This document shows positions 21,705 through 33,829 of a stretch of 64,000 nucleotides of DNA, piece by piece. The notes under the pieces are model-generated. The model did not search any database. It was not told the DNA's origin and saw only the letters and a list, made by a program, of their open reading frames with translations. Made by a program: the position numbers and the translations under genes. Each line of letters begins with the position of its first letter. Position 1 is the stretch's first letter. The stretch comes from Plasmopara viticola (taxonomy: Eukaryota > Oomycota > Peronosporomycetes > Peronosporales > Peronosporaceae): NCBI GenBank assembly GCA_001695595.3, contig MBPM02000013.1:1-64000 (forward strand), in the 5' to 3' direction.

Positions 21705-23548
21705 ACGAACTTGTTTGGCGTTTCTTTGCTCGATCTTAACGCTGTTCCCGTTTCACACGTGATCTAGTCATTTTCTTTAAAAGGCGCTTAGCAGCAGGTG
21801 TATTACGCACAATGAATGATTATTCCTGCAGAACTCGTAAAATTTGTCGTACGTATCAAGCAGCAACACAATATATTCGGTTTGGACTTCTAGCAGAAAG
21901 TTCCTCTGGCCTGCTTCCGACTGTTGAGCTGCTCGAACGCGTTCCAAGCCCAATGCTTCTTCAAATTCTACCTTAACCATACGACATACACGATATTTAA
22001 GAAACTCGCCTGCCTTGACACTAAACTTTGGATTAGGCTCGACCTCCCAATTGAAGATATGCCACATCTTTCTCGTCACACTAAGCGTCAATTCGTGGCG
22101 AAGAGTTGGAGCCTTAAAAAAAAGGCTCGCGAATTGCCGTGACTCAATCTTTTTCGCCCTCTCCTACAAAAATGTTTCAGTAATATATTTTTTTCTTCTT
22201 TGCTGGAACGGTCTAGTAATCTTTTGTCTGTTGCTCAACCACTCGTTAGAGTCGAATTTTAGCGGTGATCTTAATACGTTGGTAGACAAACCAGTGTGTT
22301 GCTTGTGATTTGAGGCATCAGCAATGTAAGCAGAAAGGTCTGGAGGCGTGAATGGGTCATCGTCTCGGTAAATTCCATCGACAATTCCATACCAGGCCGT
22401 CTTGTCATTCTCACTTTTCCACGGCACCCACCACACTGCCAAGCATTTTCCTTTCCGCTTTCGTCAAACTAGCCTTTTCCGTCGGCAATGAAGCGAAATT
22501 CGTATCCAAAGTTGGTGCTAGGTTCAGCATTTTTCAGTAAAAACGTTAGCTCTAATCATGCATCGTAATTGCTAAAGACTTTGTGGTTGGAAAGGCAAAA
22601 AAATAAAAAAATCGCGGTACATGCGTACTCACTTTCTAGGACGCTGTAATCGCAAAAGGCGAAGTTATGATCCTCCAAAGATAGCTTCAGCATGTCCTCC
22701 AAACTTTCTCCAGATCTGGCGGAGAATCAACTTTTCAATATAGCGAACGTACGCAAAACTCAAGCCAGGTCTCGCAACGTTTTTCCGATTGACAAGGCCA
22801 AAAAAATCATTGTTTTATCTTTTGTCGGTTCATTTTTCGCAGAAGTCCGCCGAAAGATTTCAAGAGACAAATTGCAAATTTTATCTACAAAACCATCAAT
22901 CGAGGTACTCGACGTGGGTGTCATCTTGCCATGACTGATGCTGCTTTGTACACCCGTCGCCCCTCGAGGCACATTTTTCCTTACAGTATTCGCTAAACGC
23001 TTGAAACGCGTGTCTGCTTGTCAAGGAAGCTCAATTGGACGTGTCTGATGCCGTAGCACGAATCAGCGCTTCGTGCTTTTTGGAATGGCGGAGTTCTAGA
23101 CCTTGTACAGACTCGTAAGCGCTTTAGCGGTGCGTTTATTGCTGGAGTGATCGCTCGGATTTTCAATGCCACTAGCGATGTACGTGCGAGGTCCTTGTTT
23201 CGTAAATTGTTGTATGCCTCTTACGCACACGTCGGAGTCACTTCCGGTGAAGCATTACGATCAAAGGTCAAATGTGCAGCTTTTCTTATATTATACAAAG
23301 CTTCTTCGCTCAATGAAATTAAGATCTCCGTGAAAGGGTTCTGGCATACGCTCTTCATCAGCCGCGCTAAGCGCCAAGTCTTCGTACTGTTTACGGGTGC
23401 CCTGAAAATATCATCAGGATATGACTTCGTGTCCTACTACCCGGACCCATCGTCATGGTGGGACGTTAGTCGGATATCAGGTTGATTGGACTCGGCAGCC
23501 GCCCGGACGCTTTTTTGTGATGAGAAGCGCAACTCTTACGTATGGTGT
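21705..23548 (-). pseudogene. RxLR effector pseudogene, tandem copy
   Basis: The copy aligns along its length with the intact gene at 19,113-20,990. It keeps the AWYGIVDGIYRDD stretch near 22,355-22,395 and the FYEFC element near 21,830-21,850. Several frame changes and stops break it into fragments. The longest open stretches are about 104 codons (21,777-22,091) and 92 codons (22,164-22,442). The start codon is lost in a deletion near 23,540. The 2.6-kb spacing to its neighbour and the shared downstream repeat indicate a tandem duplication followed by decay of this copy. Confidence 0.85.
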
Positions 23549-23562
23549 GTGGTTTTTATTAA

Positions 23563-23572
23563 CGGCCAATCA
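23563..23572 (-). promoter_or_regulatory. shared upstream element TGATTGGCCG, pseudogene copy
   Basis: The same ten bases as before the intact effector, upstream of the deleted start of this pseudogene. Confidence 0.35.
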
Positions 23573-23579
23573 TTTCCAC

Positions 23580-24911
23580 AACTGATACAAAAATAATGTG
23601 ACGTCGTATCTATTAAAGAGTACTTACAGCACTACGCCTGTAAAGTACGATTTTCCACCATCATCCATGCAGTGCAAGAGCGTTCAGCTCACATTGTAAG
23701 TTATAGTTTGTATGTCTTCCCAATTACAAATTGGCCCACTTTAGTATACTTTAGACATGATCAAGATACCACAACAGTAGCTAGGCAACTTGCTGGATAG
23801 AACGCAATAAAATTTGTCTATCCTGTGAAGAGCGTCGACAGGTACAAAAACCTCAAGTACCGCATGTATGTTCCGTTATCATTATATAGTCTGTATATGT
23901 TATAAAAGATAATAAAGAGGTATCAGACGCGTTGACCGCCAAGTTCGAGGTTTACCACGTGATGCTTTTTTGGTGCTGGGCTAATGAAGGGAGTAAAATT
24001 GACTATGGTCAAGTAGCAAAGCCAAAGAAGGAGATGGCCAGCTCGATTAAAGAGCGTAAAACCCTGTTGGCGATGTGTATTCGTTATGATCGCTTTGTCA
24101 GGTTAGGATTTCTCTTATAATTGTGTCTACAAAATTGCGTTGTGTCGTTTTTTTCGAACAAGGCAGAGATCTATAATTGTAGATAACTAAATAATTACAC
24201 AAATTACCCCATTTCTCCTTTTTGTGTTAAATCTTTATACTAATTCTCTTAGTAAAGTGAGAGCTTGTCACATTCAGAGTTAGTTTCTTCGTGTGATTAG
24301 TTTACGTTAACAAATTTATGGCTGGACATATTTTATTTGGAGTACTTGCTATCTTTGCAAGACGTATCGCGCTTCCCATACTCGAGCTCAATGTAGTGTT
24401 GAATTTGGAGGTCAGAACTCACTTTCAAAGCACTTGTACATTTGCTTTCCGGAATGCTGGGGATGAATAGTTTCTTGGGCCGCGCCATGATGTCTTGGCT
24501 AACAAACGATCATACCTTGAAAGGCCACTAATTAAAAAGACAGAGGATATCATCACACTTCGCAACGACCGAAACAAAACATATTCTCTCGCCCCGAATG
24601 ACCGCTGATTAAAGAAACTTTGACATTTCAAAAAAATTGATACGGCTTTTGGTTATTGCTATTGTTTTTCGAGCAGAATTTTCCGCTAAACAATTTTTTG
24701 TCGAACCAGTACATTCCATTAAAGGCAAGACCAGCTAACTTTGTGGTACGAAATTCACCTCATTAGAATTGATGAAGTTTGTCATAAATTGGCTCGACAC
24801 ATACCCTATTTAAATAGCCTAAGCAAATTTGTTAAAGTGGTCCTGCGTAGAGAATAAAAGAAATATAAGTCTTAGTCATCGCACATTTCGACCAGCAGAA
24901 ATAAGCAACAG
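23580..24911. other. intergenic stretch without recognisable features
   Basis: An AT-rich stretch between the effector pseudogene and the short LINE-derived element. Open frames are short and lack a convincing ATG start. I see no domain, repeat boundary or RNA gene. Confidence 0.5.
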
Positions 24912-24923
24912 AAACGAGGGGGT
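24912..24923. repeat. target-site duplication, left copy (AAACGAGGGGGT)
   Basis: A 12-bp sequence repeated perfectly at 25,248-25,259 on the far side of the inserted element. Confidence 0.9.
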
Positions 24924-25247
24924 TTACGGAAAAGGTTGGGGTGACGCCCTCCTTCCGAGCGCGGGGGCTAAATGCTCGCGCGCTTCGGGCAGGTGCTCTC
25001 GGGCATCTGCAGGTCTCTAACGAGTCTCATCCTCGACGCGACGGTCTCCAGCACCGGGCGCCACCTGGGCTCTTACCAAGTCAGAGATAAACAAAACAAT
25101 GGAAGACCCTCACGACCCCGGTGCTGGCTGCACTGCCCGCCGAACGAGACTCGACGTATGCGAACACCACTCTATGCCGTGATCTAGCCAGACTGAGCCT
25201 AGCACGTGCAGAACTTGGCAACGCGATAACGTAATACAATACAATAC
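24924..25247 (+). mobile_element. short LINE-derived non-autonomous retroelement, copy 2
   Basis: The element starts near CGGAAAAGGTTGGGG, runs about 130 bp through the LINE 5' leader, and joins a piece of the LINE C-terminal coding region (CACCTGGGCTCTTACCAAGT). It then passes a short unique link (ATAAACAAAACAATG) to the LINE 3' end, closing in a TACAA repeat tail. At about 324 bp it matches copy 1 (5,624-5,949) along its whole length, including both internal junctions. A perfect 12-bp target duplication flanks it. It cannot encode protein and would need LINE enzymes in trans. Confidence 0.9.
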
Positions 25248-25259
25248 AAACGAGGGGGT
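25248..25259. repeat. target-site duplication, right copy (AAACGAGGGGGT)
   Basis: Partner of 24,912-24,923. Confidence 0.9.
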
Positions 25260-25350
25260 CATAAATCCGCGCAGTACAAAAAACTGGTCTTTATAGGCAA
25301 TACTATTTACCCTTTGTAGAAAACTGGCACCTATGTGCGAACTTGGTACG

Positions 25351-25362
25351 TCAAGTCTGGTA
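25351..25362. repeat. target-site duplication of the LINE, 3' side
   Basis: TCAAGTCTGGTA here and TCAAGCCTGGTA at 26,526-26,537 differ at one base. They abut the tail and the leader of the LINE. Confidence 0.8.
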
Positions 25363-26525
25363 ATGTAATGTAATGTATTACGTTATCGCGTTGCCAAGTT
25401 ATGCACGTGCTAGGCTCAGTCTGGCTAGTCCACGGCATAGAGTGGTGTCCGCATACGTCGAGTCTCGTTCGGCGGGCAGTGCATCCAGCACCGAGGTCGT
25501 GAGGGTCTTCCATTTCTTTCGGTCTTGTGCAAGGGTACGTACCACTTCGAGGTCTTGTGCTATCCGGAGTCGAAAGCCGGAGCCACGGGAAACAAGGTTG
25601 TGGTCGAGTGTTGAGGGGAGCGTGGTGCGGGGACGTCCGCGCCATTTTGCTGCGGTGGAGAAGAAGTAGGCACGCATCTGGAAGTTAGCTGGAATGTCGG
25701 GATTGCGGCGAAGTACATGGCCAAACAGGCGCCAGCGAGCTTGTGTCAGTCGTATTCTCAGCGGCCGCTCATCACAGAGGTCGTAGAGTCTTGCATTCGA
25801 AATGTGTCGGGGGTAGCGATAGCCAAGAGCGTAGCGAAGCTGGCGGCGATGGAAACTCTCGAGGCCGTGGAGCTCTGACTTGGTAAGAGCCCAGGTGGCG
25901 CAGTTGTACAGCAGAATTAGTAAAACGTAGGTGTTGTACAGTCGAGTGCGGGTCTTAGGTGAGATGAGCGTGGGGCGGAGCCAGACGGACCAGAGGCTGT
26001 GGAGCGCGAGGGTGGCCAGGGACTTGCGTCGGGATAAATCTTCAATATCGCCGAGGAGTGTTCCGAGCTTCTTAGCGTGGCGCCAGGTTTCTTCTCGAGA
26101 TCGGGCGTGTCGAGTGGCGCCCGACGGGTTGCAGTGGCGGCGGATTTCGGTGACTTTGGTCTAGGCTTCGTTTTTTTTTTTCTTCTGAATTAGAAGAAGG
26201 AAGTCATCAATGCGGTGCTCACCTCTATCGTAGATCTTGGTTTCTCGGATTCCAAGGATATCGACGCGGAAGCGCCGGAGATCTTCGGGGAGTGTTTCGT
26301 GCTTCTTGCGCTTCAAACCTAGAGAATTCACATTAAAGGAGCCAATCCGGATGCGGTTGGCGCGGTTAAGGGCGTGGAAGGGGGTTTGGCCTGGTGCTGG
26401 AGACCGTCGCGTCGAGGGTGAGACTCGTTAGAGACCTGCAGATGCCCGAGAGCACCTGCCCGAAGCGCGCGAGCATTTAGCCCCCGCGCTTGGATGGAGG
26501 GCGTCACCCCAACCTTTTCCGAAAA
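25363..26525 (-). mobile_element. internally deleted APE-type LINE (RTE/CR1-like)
   Basis: On the minus strand the element has a leader (26,525 to about 26,360), the start of an apurinic-type endonuclease (IRIGSFNVNSL then VDILGIRETKIYD, about 26,235-26,350) and an abrupt junction at a run of A near 26,170-26,182. After that comes the C-terminal third of a LINE polyprotein and a repeat tail of TACAT type. The rest of the endonuclease and the whole RT core are missing. It supplies both end sequences found in the two short elements, so it belongs to their parent family. Target duplications flank it, so the deleted form itself may have been inserted. The clade is inferred from the C-terminal motifs only. 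Confidence 0.85.
25399..26160 (-). pseudogene. LINE polyprotein C-terminal fragment
   Basis: About 254 codons are open without interruption after a stop at the deletion junction. The motifs are those of the region after RT in RTE/CR1-like LINEs: LLYNCATWALTK, a FHRRQLRYALG stretch, HISNARLYDL, RWRLFGHVLRR, and a closing GRPR...LAQDRKKWKTL. It has almost no in-frame start codon and no catalytic domain, so it is not an independent gene. That so long a frame is intact suggests recent insertion. Confidence 0.85.
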
Positions 26526-26537
26526 TCAAGCCTGGTA
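26526..26537. repeat. target-site duplication of the LINE, 5' side
   Basis: Partner of 25,351-25,362, with one mismatch. Confidence 0.8.
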
Positions 26538-26639
26538 CCACCAGAAAAACCTGCGCTCCAATTCTCGCTGTGCACTTTTTCTTTCATAAGATTACTTTAT
26601 CAAGAAATGCACAATACGAACTATGACAAATTGTAGGGG

Positions 26640-27578
26640 CTGCTATATGATACAGCAAACGAACTCGTTGTCAAGAGGTGCGAAATCGGAAACAGCAACA
26701 GGGTCTTTGTTGTCGGCACACAAGCCGATGGGGCCGTCATAGCGTTGCCCGAAGTTGGACCTTTACACACAGATAGCAATAATCTGTGCAACACCTTGAA
26801 GGCTGCAAATCGCAGTGCCAAAGTGTCAGAGGTGCTTGAGGTTCTTGCTCTTCTGCTTGGTCTTGTAGTTTTTACGTTTTGAGACTCTTTTGGGGTCCGT
26901 AGTCTGCAACAAGTTTTACGAGTTTTTCATCGTAATCCCTTGCGTCTGCACTGCAGCGATCAAGTCTCGAAAATTTTCCAAGAGTCGAGCCAAAGCGTCT
27001 TGTCTCGCATTGTCTCGAAATAATTCAGGCACGACGTCTACAAGCTCACCGATAGACGTAAGCGCGTCTTGTCGTACGCCTACTTGCAAATGCGTCAAGC
27101 CACAGCACAAGCAGGTGGTAACGAGTGTGGCAAAAGAGGTCAATTTGGTCCGAGAAACCGGGAGAATGGCTTTCCACACTTGGATCGCAGTCTCGCGCAC
27201 AACGGCCTCTTCGTCCTGTAGCGTAGGCAAGCGCTCAAGCAGCACTGATGCGTTGGCGCGCATATTATCTGCTGTATTCTGTGTTGCTAATTCTTGAATT
27301 CCCTGTAGCGCACGCTGGCGCACGTGAGCGTTATAATGGCCCACCTGCTGTAGCAGTTCGGAGAGCGCCTGATGCCGGTGTGTCAGCTGCGCTGTGTCTA
27401 CTTTGCTCTTCACTATTGACTGCTCTAGCAGGTTGAAGCGACGCGATGTAATGCCTACTTGTGTGACGTTGGATGCAATAGCGATGCAGCGGCTTACCTT
27501 GCGCTTGGGCTGCTTGATCTCCGCCGACTTCTTCTTGGTCTTGGCGGTCGTCGCGGTGCGAGCAATGGCTATCAGCAA
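26640..27578 (-). pseudogene. Ipi1/TEX10-like gene, truncated copy with lost start
   Basis: This is a close copy, about 90% identical by eye, of the first third of the intact gene at 56,885-59,731. The initiator ATG has become ATT. One phenylalanine codon after LLER is deleted. A TAC-to-TAA change stops the frame after ITMKNS. Beyond that stop, similarity continues to about 26,640 and ends abruptly. The conserved Ipi1 N-terminal region is still present. About 35 bp of 5' leader is shared with the intact gene. It lies next to repeat copy B just as the intact gene lies next to copy D, so both came from one inverted duplication. Confidence 0.88.
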
Positions 27579-27782
27579 TGACCGATGGTATCACGGGTCA
27601 ATATCGCTTGCAAGCTGAGTGGATGAAATGCAAGTAAATATATCTTGCTCATTGGTTATTTCTATTAATGAAAATGTATTAAAGTGATTAGAGAAAACAC
27701 CTTGCCTACCATTGTAGTAAAATGATATGTCCCAGGAGACCCTTCCGCGCCAGTAAAGCCGGTATAGACACACCCTTTTTTG

Positions 27783-28020
27783 GAAACAACCAGCGAAGCG
27801 GAGTACATTGCCCTAAGCTGAGCGGTTCAAGACGGTATGTGGGCTCATCGCTTACTGTGCGAGATTCTGGATGCGGCAGGTGAGCCTGGACCGGAGCTCA
27901 AGATTCTTGATGACAACCCGTTTTGCCTCAAGATGACCAAAAATTCTGTCAATCACGGCCAGGCCACACATATTAAGAAGGCTTGCAGAATGGCAATGCT
28001 GATTTCGTTACCAAGCTATA
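27783..28020 (+). pseudogene. copia RNase H fragment of another family
   Basis: The reading starts TTSEAEYIALS, then has an in-frame TGA at 27,819-27,821. It continues through MWAHRLLCEIL, a weakened DN motif (DDNPFCLKM) and ATHIKKACRM. This order (EAEY, DN, H-I-K) is that of copia RNase H, but the sequence clearly differs from the element at 1-3,803. No LTR or other domain is attached. It is squeezed between the broken Ipi1/TEX10 copy and repeat copy B. Confidence 0.75.
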
Positions 28021-29169
28021 CGTAAAAGTGTCTCTCACTTCTTGGAGGCCTCTGCGGTACAGGCAAGATGACTTCAATATCATCAAGCTCACTTTGGAAG
28101 TGCGCATTTCGTACCTTGTAAATTGTAGCGCTCTTTATGATATCTGTTTGTGCGTTTACATCACTCTTGCGCGCTTGCGCTTCTTGCCTTCTTTATTTGC
28201 ACAAATGACTGTGTGTCAATCAGCGTGCCTATGTCAGAGCAGCGTTGTTCAATCATGCTTTGCTTTAACTAAAGGTGCACCGGCCTCGCATAATTGCCTT
28301 AATCCACCACATTAAACACTGCTGTTTTCATATCCAACTAGCACCACAACGTACTTACAAAAACAAATTTTTTTAGCTTGCTTGCCGCTGTGGAATTTAA
28401 AGAGTATACAATGGTAGTCAGGCTTAGAATTAGCAGCATTACTAGCTAGTTACACCTATACCAAATCAAAAGCTCAAGTAAAAAGAATGTGAAGAGCTGG
28501 TAAATAATCAACAAGAGGAGCACTTGGGTCAAGACGTCACATTTTGGCTTTTAATCGGTGCTACAGAGTCAACAGCTCGACAAATTGAGATCACAAAAGT
28601 CACTAAGCGCTAAAATATCGTGGAAAAAGGTAAAAAAACCATTGCTAAATTTAATCTAGTGCACAACAAATTCACTTTTTAGACGGAGCATACAGTCAAT
28701 CCCCTCTTAAAATCGCGACGAGCCTTTAACTGCACAGCTTAACATTGTTGTTCGAAAAGCCTTGCCGATGCGGGCTTTTAACAAAGTTAAAAGCTAAAGC
28801 TCAAAGCTTTAAATTTTAGGACACGTACAGCTTTTGCTAAGAGCGTTACATTTCCCACAAACAAGAGAACGCTGTTTAGTCGATCTCATCGAATTTGAAT
28901 GGTACTACTGAAGAGCTACAAAAGAGGCTTCTTGTGATGGATGTAGTAGCATTATAAGCATCGATAATTCGCACAGCTTCATGCTATACAATGTCTGCGC
29001 CATTTTACTTGTAGATACAAAACTATCATCGGCTCTTCCGCTGACAAGCTAGTCAATGAGATAAAACGTTTGGTTCTCAGACTCCGCAACCAGTATTTTA
29101 AATGCGCTAACACAGTGAGAGGAGCTGAGCATAGAGAAGTACACAAATATACGCTGAGATTTTAGTTGT

Positions 29170-30880
29170 TTTGGAAGTACGATCTACAAGAGAAAATCCT
29201 TGGAGTCGAATTTCGTGCTGGCCATGAGCTATATCGGCTGCACAAAAGTCAGTATGAAAAAAAGCGCGCTGCGGTATGTACGTTTATCTTTTCCTTAGCA
29301 ATCTATGGTATGTACTGACGTATCGTAATCTTCGTGCTCATTTAAGAAGTTAAAACAATACTGCGTCTGATGCATATAGAAATAAAGCGGGCGAAAGCGA
29401 ATTGTGTCCAGATCTTAAACGATAGGACGCGAATTGGTATGAAATGTAGTAAACGCTACAAATGTTTATTTGGGTATTTTAGTGTCGATAAATGCCTAAC
29501 CTTTGTGTAAAGAAAGTTTTTGAGGAAAAGACTTGTTGTCGACGGCTCACAAGTAAAATTGCGTAAACGCAAAGACTGAAAGACGAGTAGTTGAGCTTAG
29601 TAGTGATGGCGATAAGAGGCAAAATAAATTGCTGCAAAAGAAAATCACCTGACAAGGTGCTGTTAAGTGTACGTGTCGATGAAGAATAAATACATATAAA
29701 GTATTTTTGGCTAGCGATGCAGTCTATCTTTTTGCAAGGCTAAAGGAGTGGAAACAACTTCTCAATGAAATGATGCCTCACAATATTAGCGCAACGATCG
29801 ATTGTCGCTGTGCTGGTGGTGGAGCAGCTAGGTGCTCGCAATGTTCAAGAACCTGCTGCCACATGGTGAGTTTTTATTTCACATTCGAGCAATTTCTTCT
29901 AGCTTGATGTTGTCACAACTCGAAGCTGTATTAGATAATATTAAGGGGTGCAGCTTTAGCAGAAAAAATTCTTAGTGGAAAAAAATAAGAGCTTTGATAG
30001 CCGCAGCAACTACTTGCACCAAGATTGGAAGACATGGGTGCAAAGATAAACGAATCGCGAGGAAAAAAAATGATTAATTCAGTCATATCATTTGTAAAGT
30101 GACGTTAATTGGATAGATTGCACACAAGAACTAACGATCATTGACTCTTTTGCGTTTGTAAACGATCTAATTGCTCGAGCAGAATGAGCGCACTATAAAT
30201 GAAGAGAATTAGTTATATTTCTACCAAATGTAAAAGATATAAAACGTTATTATAAAGTGAACAGCCGATGAAAATCGTAAATCGGCTTATACCTAAAGCT
30301 ACCGGACTTAACAAGCAAGGCTACAATTTCAATAGTCACTCCAGACTTCCAAGCGGGTATTTGCAAATTAAGTAAAGCTTTATGGTAATAGCAAAGCTTT
30401 CAATAAAAATTAAAAACCCTTCCGATTGATTAATAGTTAGACGAATAGATATAGCATGACGTTTAGTGGTTCACGGATACGAGCATAAGCTAATGCAATT
30501 CGGAGATTGTGCGCGAAGACGCGAGGCGGTCGATCTATTTGTGACGTTATCCGGACATTTTGCTAAAGAAGAACATTTTCCCTTAAAGACCTCAAGGCTC
30601 CAGGGTCGCTGCGACCTGACCGCCCGGATCGCAATAGCAACCTCAAGCGCGTATATTTGACCGCGGAAAGATGCTTTTACAAGTCAAGGATAAACGCAAA
30701 GGCAGCGGCTTCTACGTGTAAAGTGCGTAACAAAACAGAGACGTTTCCCAAGCGCTAAAAGCTTCTTTTGAAGTAACGGAATTATCTCGCTCTAATGATC
30801 GCGGGTGAGTCGCTAGATTTGTCCCAATAAGTTTGTTTAAAGGCTTTTTAAATTCGCAATTGGAAGCAACGGGCACATTG
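29170..30880 (+). repeat. left arm of a recent 1.7-kb inverted repeat
   Basis: It is matched, reversed, by 37,650-39,370 at roughly 94-97% identity by eye. Similarity drops sharply outside these limits. The arms are separated by about 6.8 kb. Confidence 0.75.
30599..30627 (+). repeat. GC-rich conserved block in repeat copy B
   Basis: The same 29-bp block as 9,478-9,506. Confidence 0.75.
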
Positions 30881-33829
30881 TATGTAGGCGCCAGATGAGG
30901 TGTGGAGCTGATATGAGCAAGCAAGACGACCGGGCGTTGTACATCGCACATAGCTATCCATGGAATTTACACTCAATTTTTTAGGATGACGCTTTATTTA
31001 ATAGAGAAAAGCAAGACTAGGAGATGTGGAGATGTTTAGCCCTTTTCTGTTGGAATGCACTGGTAGCTGTGACTCTAGAGGCGGCCTATATTTTTAGTCA
31101 CACAGATATCGAACGATCTGTACCCAGAATTTTGGTATGATCGAGCTATGTGATATTTCCTATAGTAACTTCGCCCGTTATTGGTCAAATATTGGATAGG
31201 GAAATAATCCAAATGTTTCACTCAAAGTAGCTGATGTAGTCGATCACGTATTTAGCGTGTAATCTGACGTCGTTTCTACGGTGCAAACCTCCTATCTTAC
31301 GTGTCGCCGAGACTGTGCTATCCGACATAGCCGGCTCTACCAGGTCAAGAGACGCCAATTCAATGAGCTAGCACTGTCGGTAAGATGAGAATCTAAGCAA
31401 GCCTACACAGCTATTGGACTTCTTTTTTCCAGCTAGCATACTAGGGTGCAGTATTTTATCAAGATTTTTGCGAGTCTTACAAGGTCCACCCCTACCCGTA
31501 CTTCGATCTTCCGGTAGATCAAGATCTCAACATAAATCTCACGAAGACAAAGTGGTGCAGACAAAATTTTGATTAGGAGCGCTTGTATAGCAGGATTACC
31601 AACAATAATACTCTATCATACAGAATCAATCAAATCAAGACGATATCTATACAACAGAGATTACTTTTCTTATCAAGAGAATGAAGGCTCCGTGCATTGT
31701 AGTACAAGGCAGGCTCCTTTATGAGAAATCAAAGGTGATATCGAAGAAAACCATGACAATCATCGCTTCGCTGACGGATAAGACTGCCCAGCCTAAGATT
31801 ATAGCAACTTGCGTGAACTAAAAAAGCTTTGCAGACGCGAACACAGATCCATCTATAAAGGCGTTTTTTAATGGGCCGTCAACGGTGTATACTACCTAAA
31901 AAAAACAAAAAAAGATTGTTGACTATGAGTTGGGTAATATCAAGTATAGATACGCAGATAGCGAATGCGACCCGTTTACTCGATAATGGCACAGGCCACC
32001 GTGAATAAGGTAGCGATTGCTAAGGCTTTGTTTAGGTATAACTAATATCACCCACAAGCCTTTTAAGAATGCACAACCTGTTTGTCATTGTTCTAAACGC
32101 ATGCAGGCGACGCTTTAGAGTGGCAATGTCAAATGTACGTATGAATAACATGACAAAGTTTAAAAAAATTGAAGGGTCAAGAAACTAACCTGCAAAAGCC
32201 TTTTAGTGTAGCTTCGAGATGGTGTCAAATAAAGCAGAGTACGCCTTCAAGAGAGGTATGATAAATTGCTGAGAATTGCACTTATGACTGAGTCAATGTA
32301 AAGGGTATTTTTTGCCGCCTCGCAGCACAAATGACATGCTCATCTAATGTCTCTCAAACATTGCAGCGTTCGCCGACAGTGGAGTAGCAAGCACTACCCA
32401 CTCGTATCCACATGTTGGAGACTTCCGTGCCGGAAGAGTATTAAAAAAAAACTGAGGAATGAAGATAAATTAGTTCTTTGAATCAGCAAGGTGAAGTTTG
32501 TCCTTAACGGGATTAGGTGATAAGAGATCCGTGCCAGAGAAATGTGATTTGACTAAGCACAGGTAATCCCGTCAGGCAGAACAAAATCACGGAATTTTTT
32601 CTAGCGTAAATTTCTGGAAACTCTAGGGCCTAGAAGTAACTACCGCTAGACATAACCACCAAATTAAAGGTCGTTGCCGAAACGTCGCGCTGCCATGAAG
32701 AGCTAACTGCGTCCACAGATCAGATCAATCATTGCCGAAAACATGAAGACTATTCCTTGGAAATTTTAAGCAAACGCGAATCGATCTATCAATTAGTTTT
32801 ATTTCTTGGGTTGAAACAATTGCCACATCACTTTTAATGACGTCGCGCCAAGATTACTACGAGGAACTATCGGATCACAGACTAAGGCAGTCTTGACATA
32901 AACGCTGGCACTGCATCGACCAACCGCTAGGAGACTAGATGATATTTAGCTCAAAAAGAGAAAGTCTATGCAGTCCAATTGATGTATTGTGGCAGAAGTA
33001 ATTAAAATGGGTATCCGAGCAGCCGTAACTCGCCACCGATCATGCGTCACCGAGTTTCTAATCCAAATTATAATGTCGTTTTCTATCGAAAAGAATACTT
33101 TGAATGGAGTCTCGTGGAGTAGACCTTTCAATTAGACAAAGCAGCTTTATTCTATAAAAGCAGCTTTATTTTATAATAGTCGCTTTGGCTGCTGGTCAAA
33201 AAAGATTTATGGCGAGATACTTCTAGATAAACAAGCGCGATGTGTCAGATTTGCATTTGAGTACAAGCATTCCGGTCATGGTCTCCTAAAACCACTCAGA
33301 ATGCGGCATCAACTTCGATCTGCGCAGAAAGCATGCCACGCGGCGAAGCGGATCAGGCATCGGATCACAATTGTCTGGGGGTAACCAGAGTTAGGCTTTA
33401 TAAGCCGCTCATTCTCTGACATCACATCAACAGTGATCTTAATGTGGTCGACACTGCCAGATAATATAAACTGTTAGGAAAGTTTGACCTGTCTACTCCG
33501 TGGTAAAAGAAGTTACTTACTCGAGCAATTTATCTTTCGCGCCGTATTTGCAAATGTATCCGAGACATCGGTAGGTGTCAAATTAAAGCAGGTCCCAGTC
33601 TCATATGCCAGTGGTACTGATATCCAACGTACTGGCTTTGCTCTTGAAATTTATGCTTGAACGGCTCAAAGCCAGAACAAGCTAAGCCTTTCTAGAACTT
33701 TAAAAATATCTTAAGGCAACAGGATAATCTATACAGCATTATTTATTTAATATGAAAAAGTCAAGCTCATATTGCTACGACCAACTGGAGAGGGTGAGTT
33801 AAAATTGCCAAAGTGCATGTCGGGAGCGC

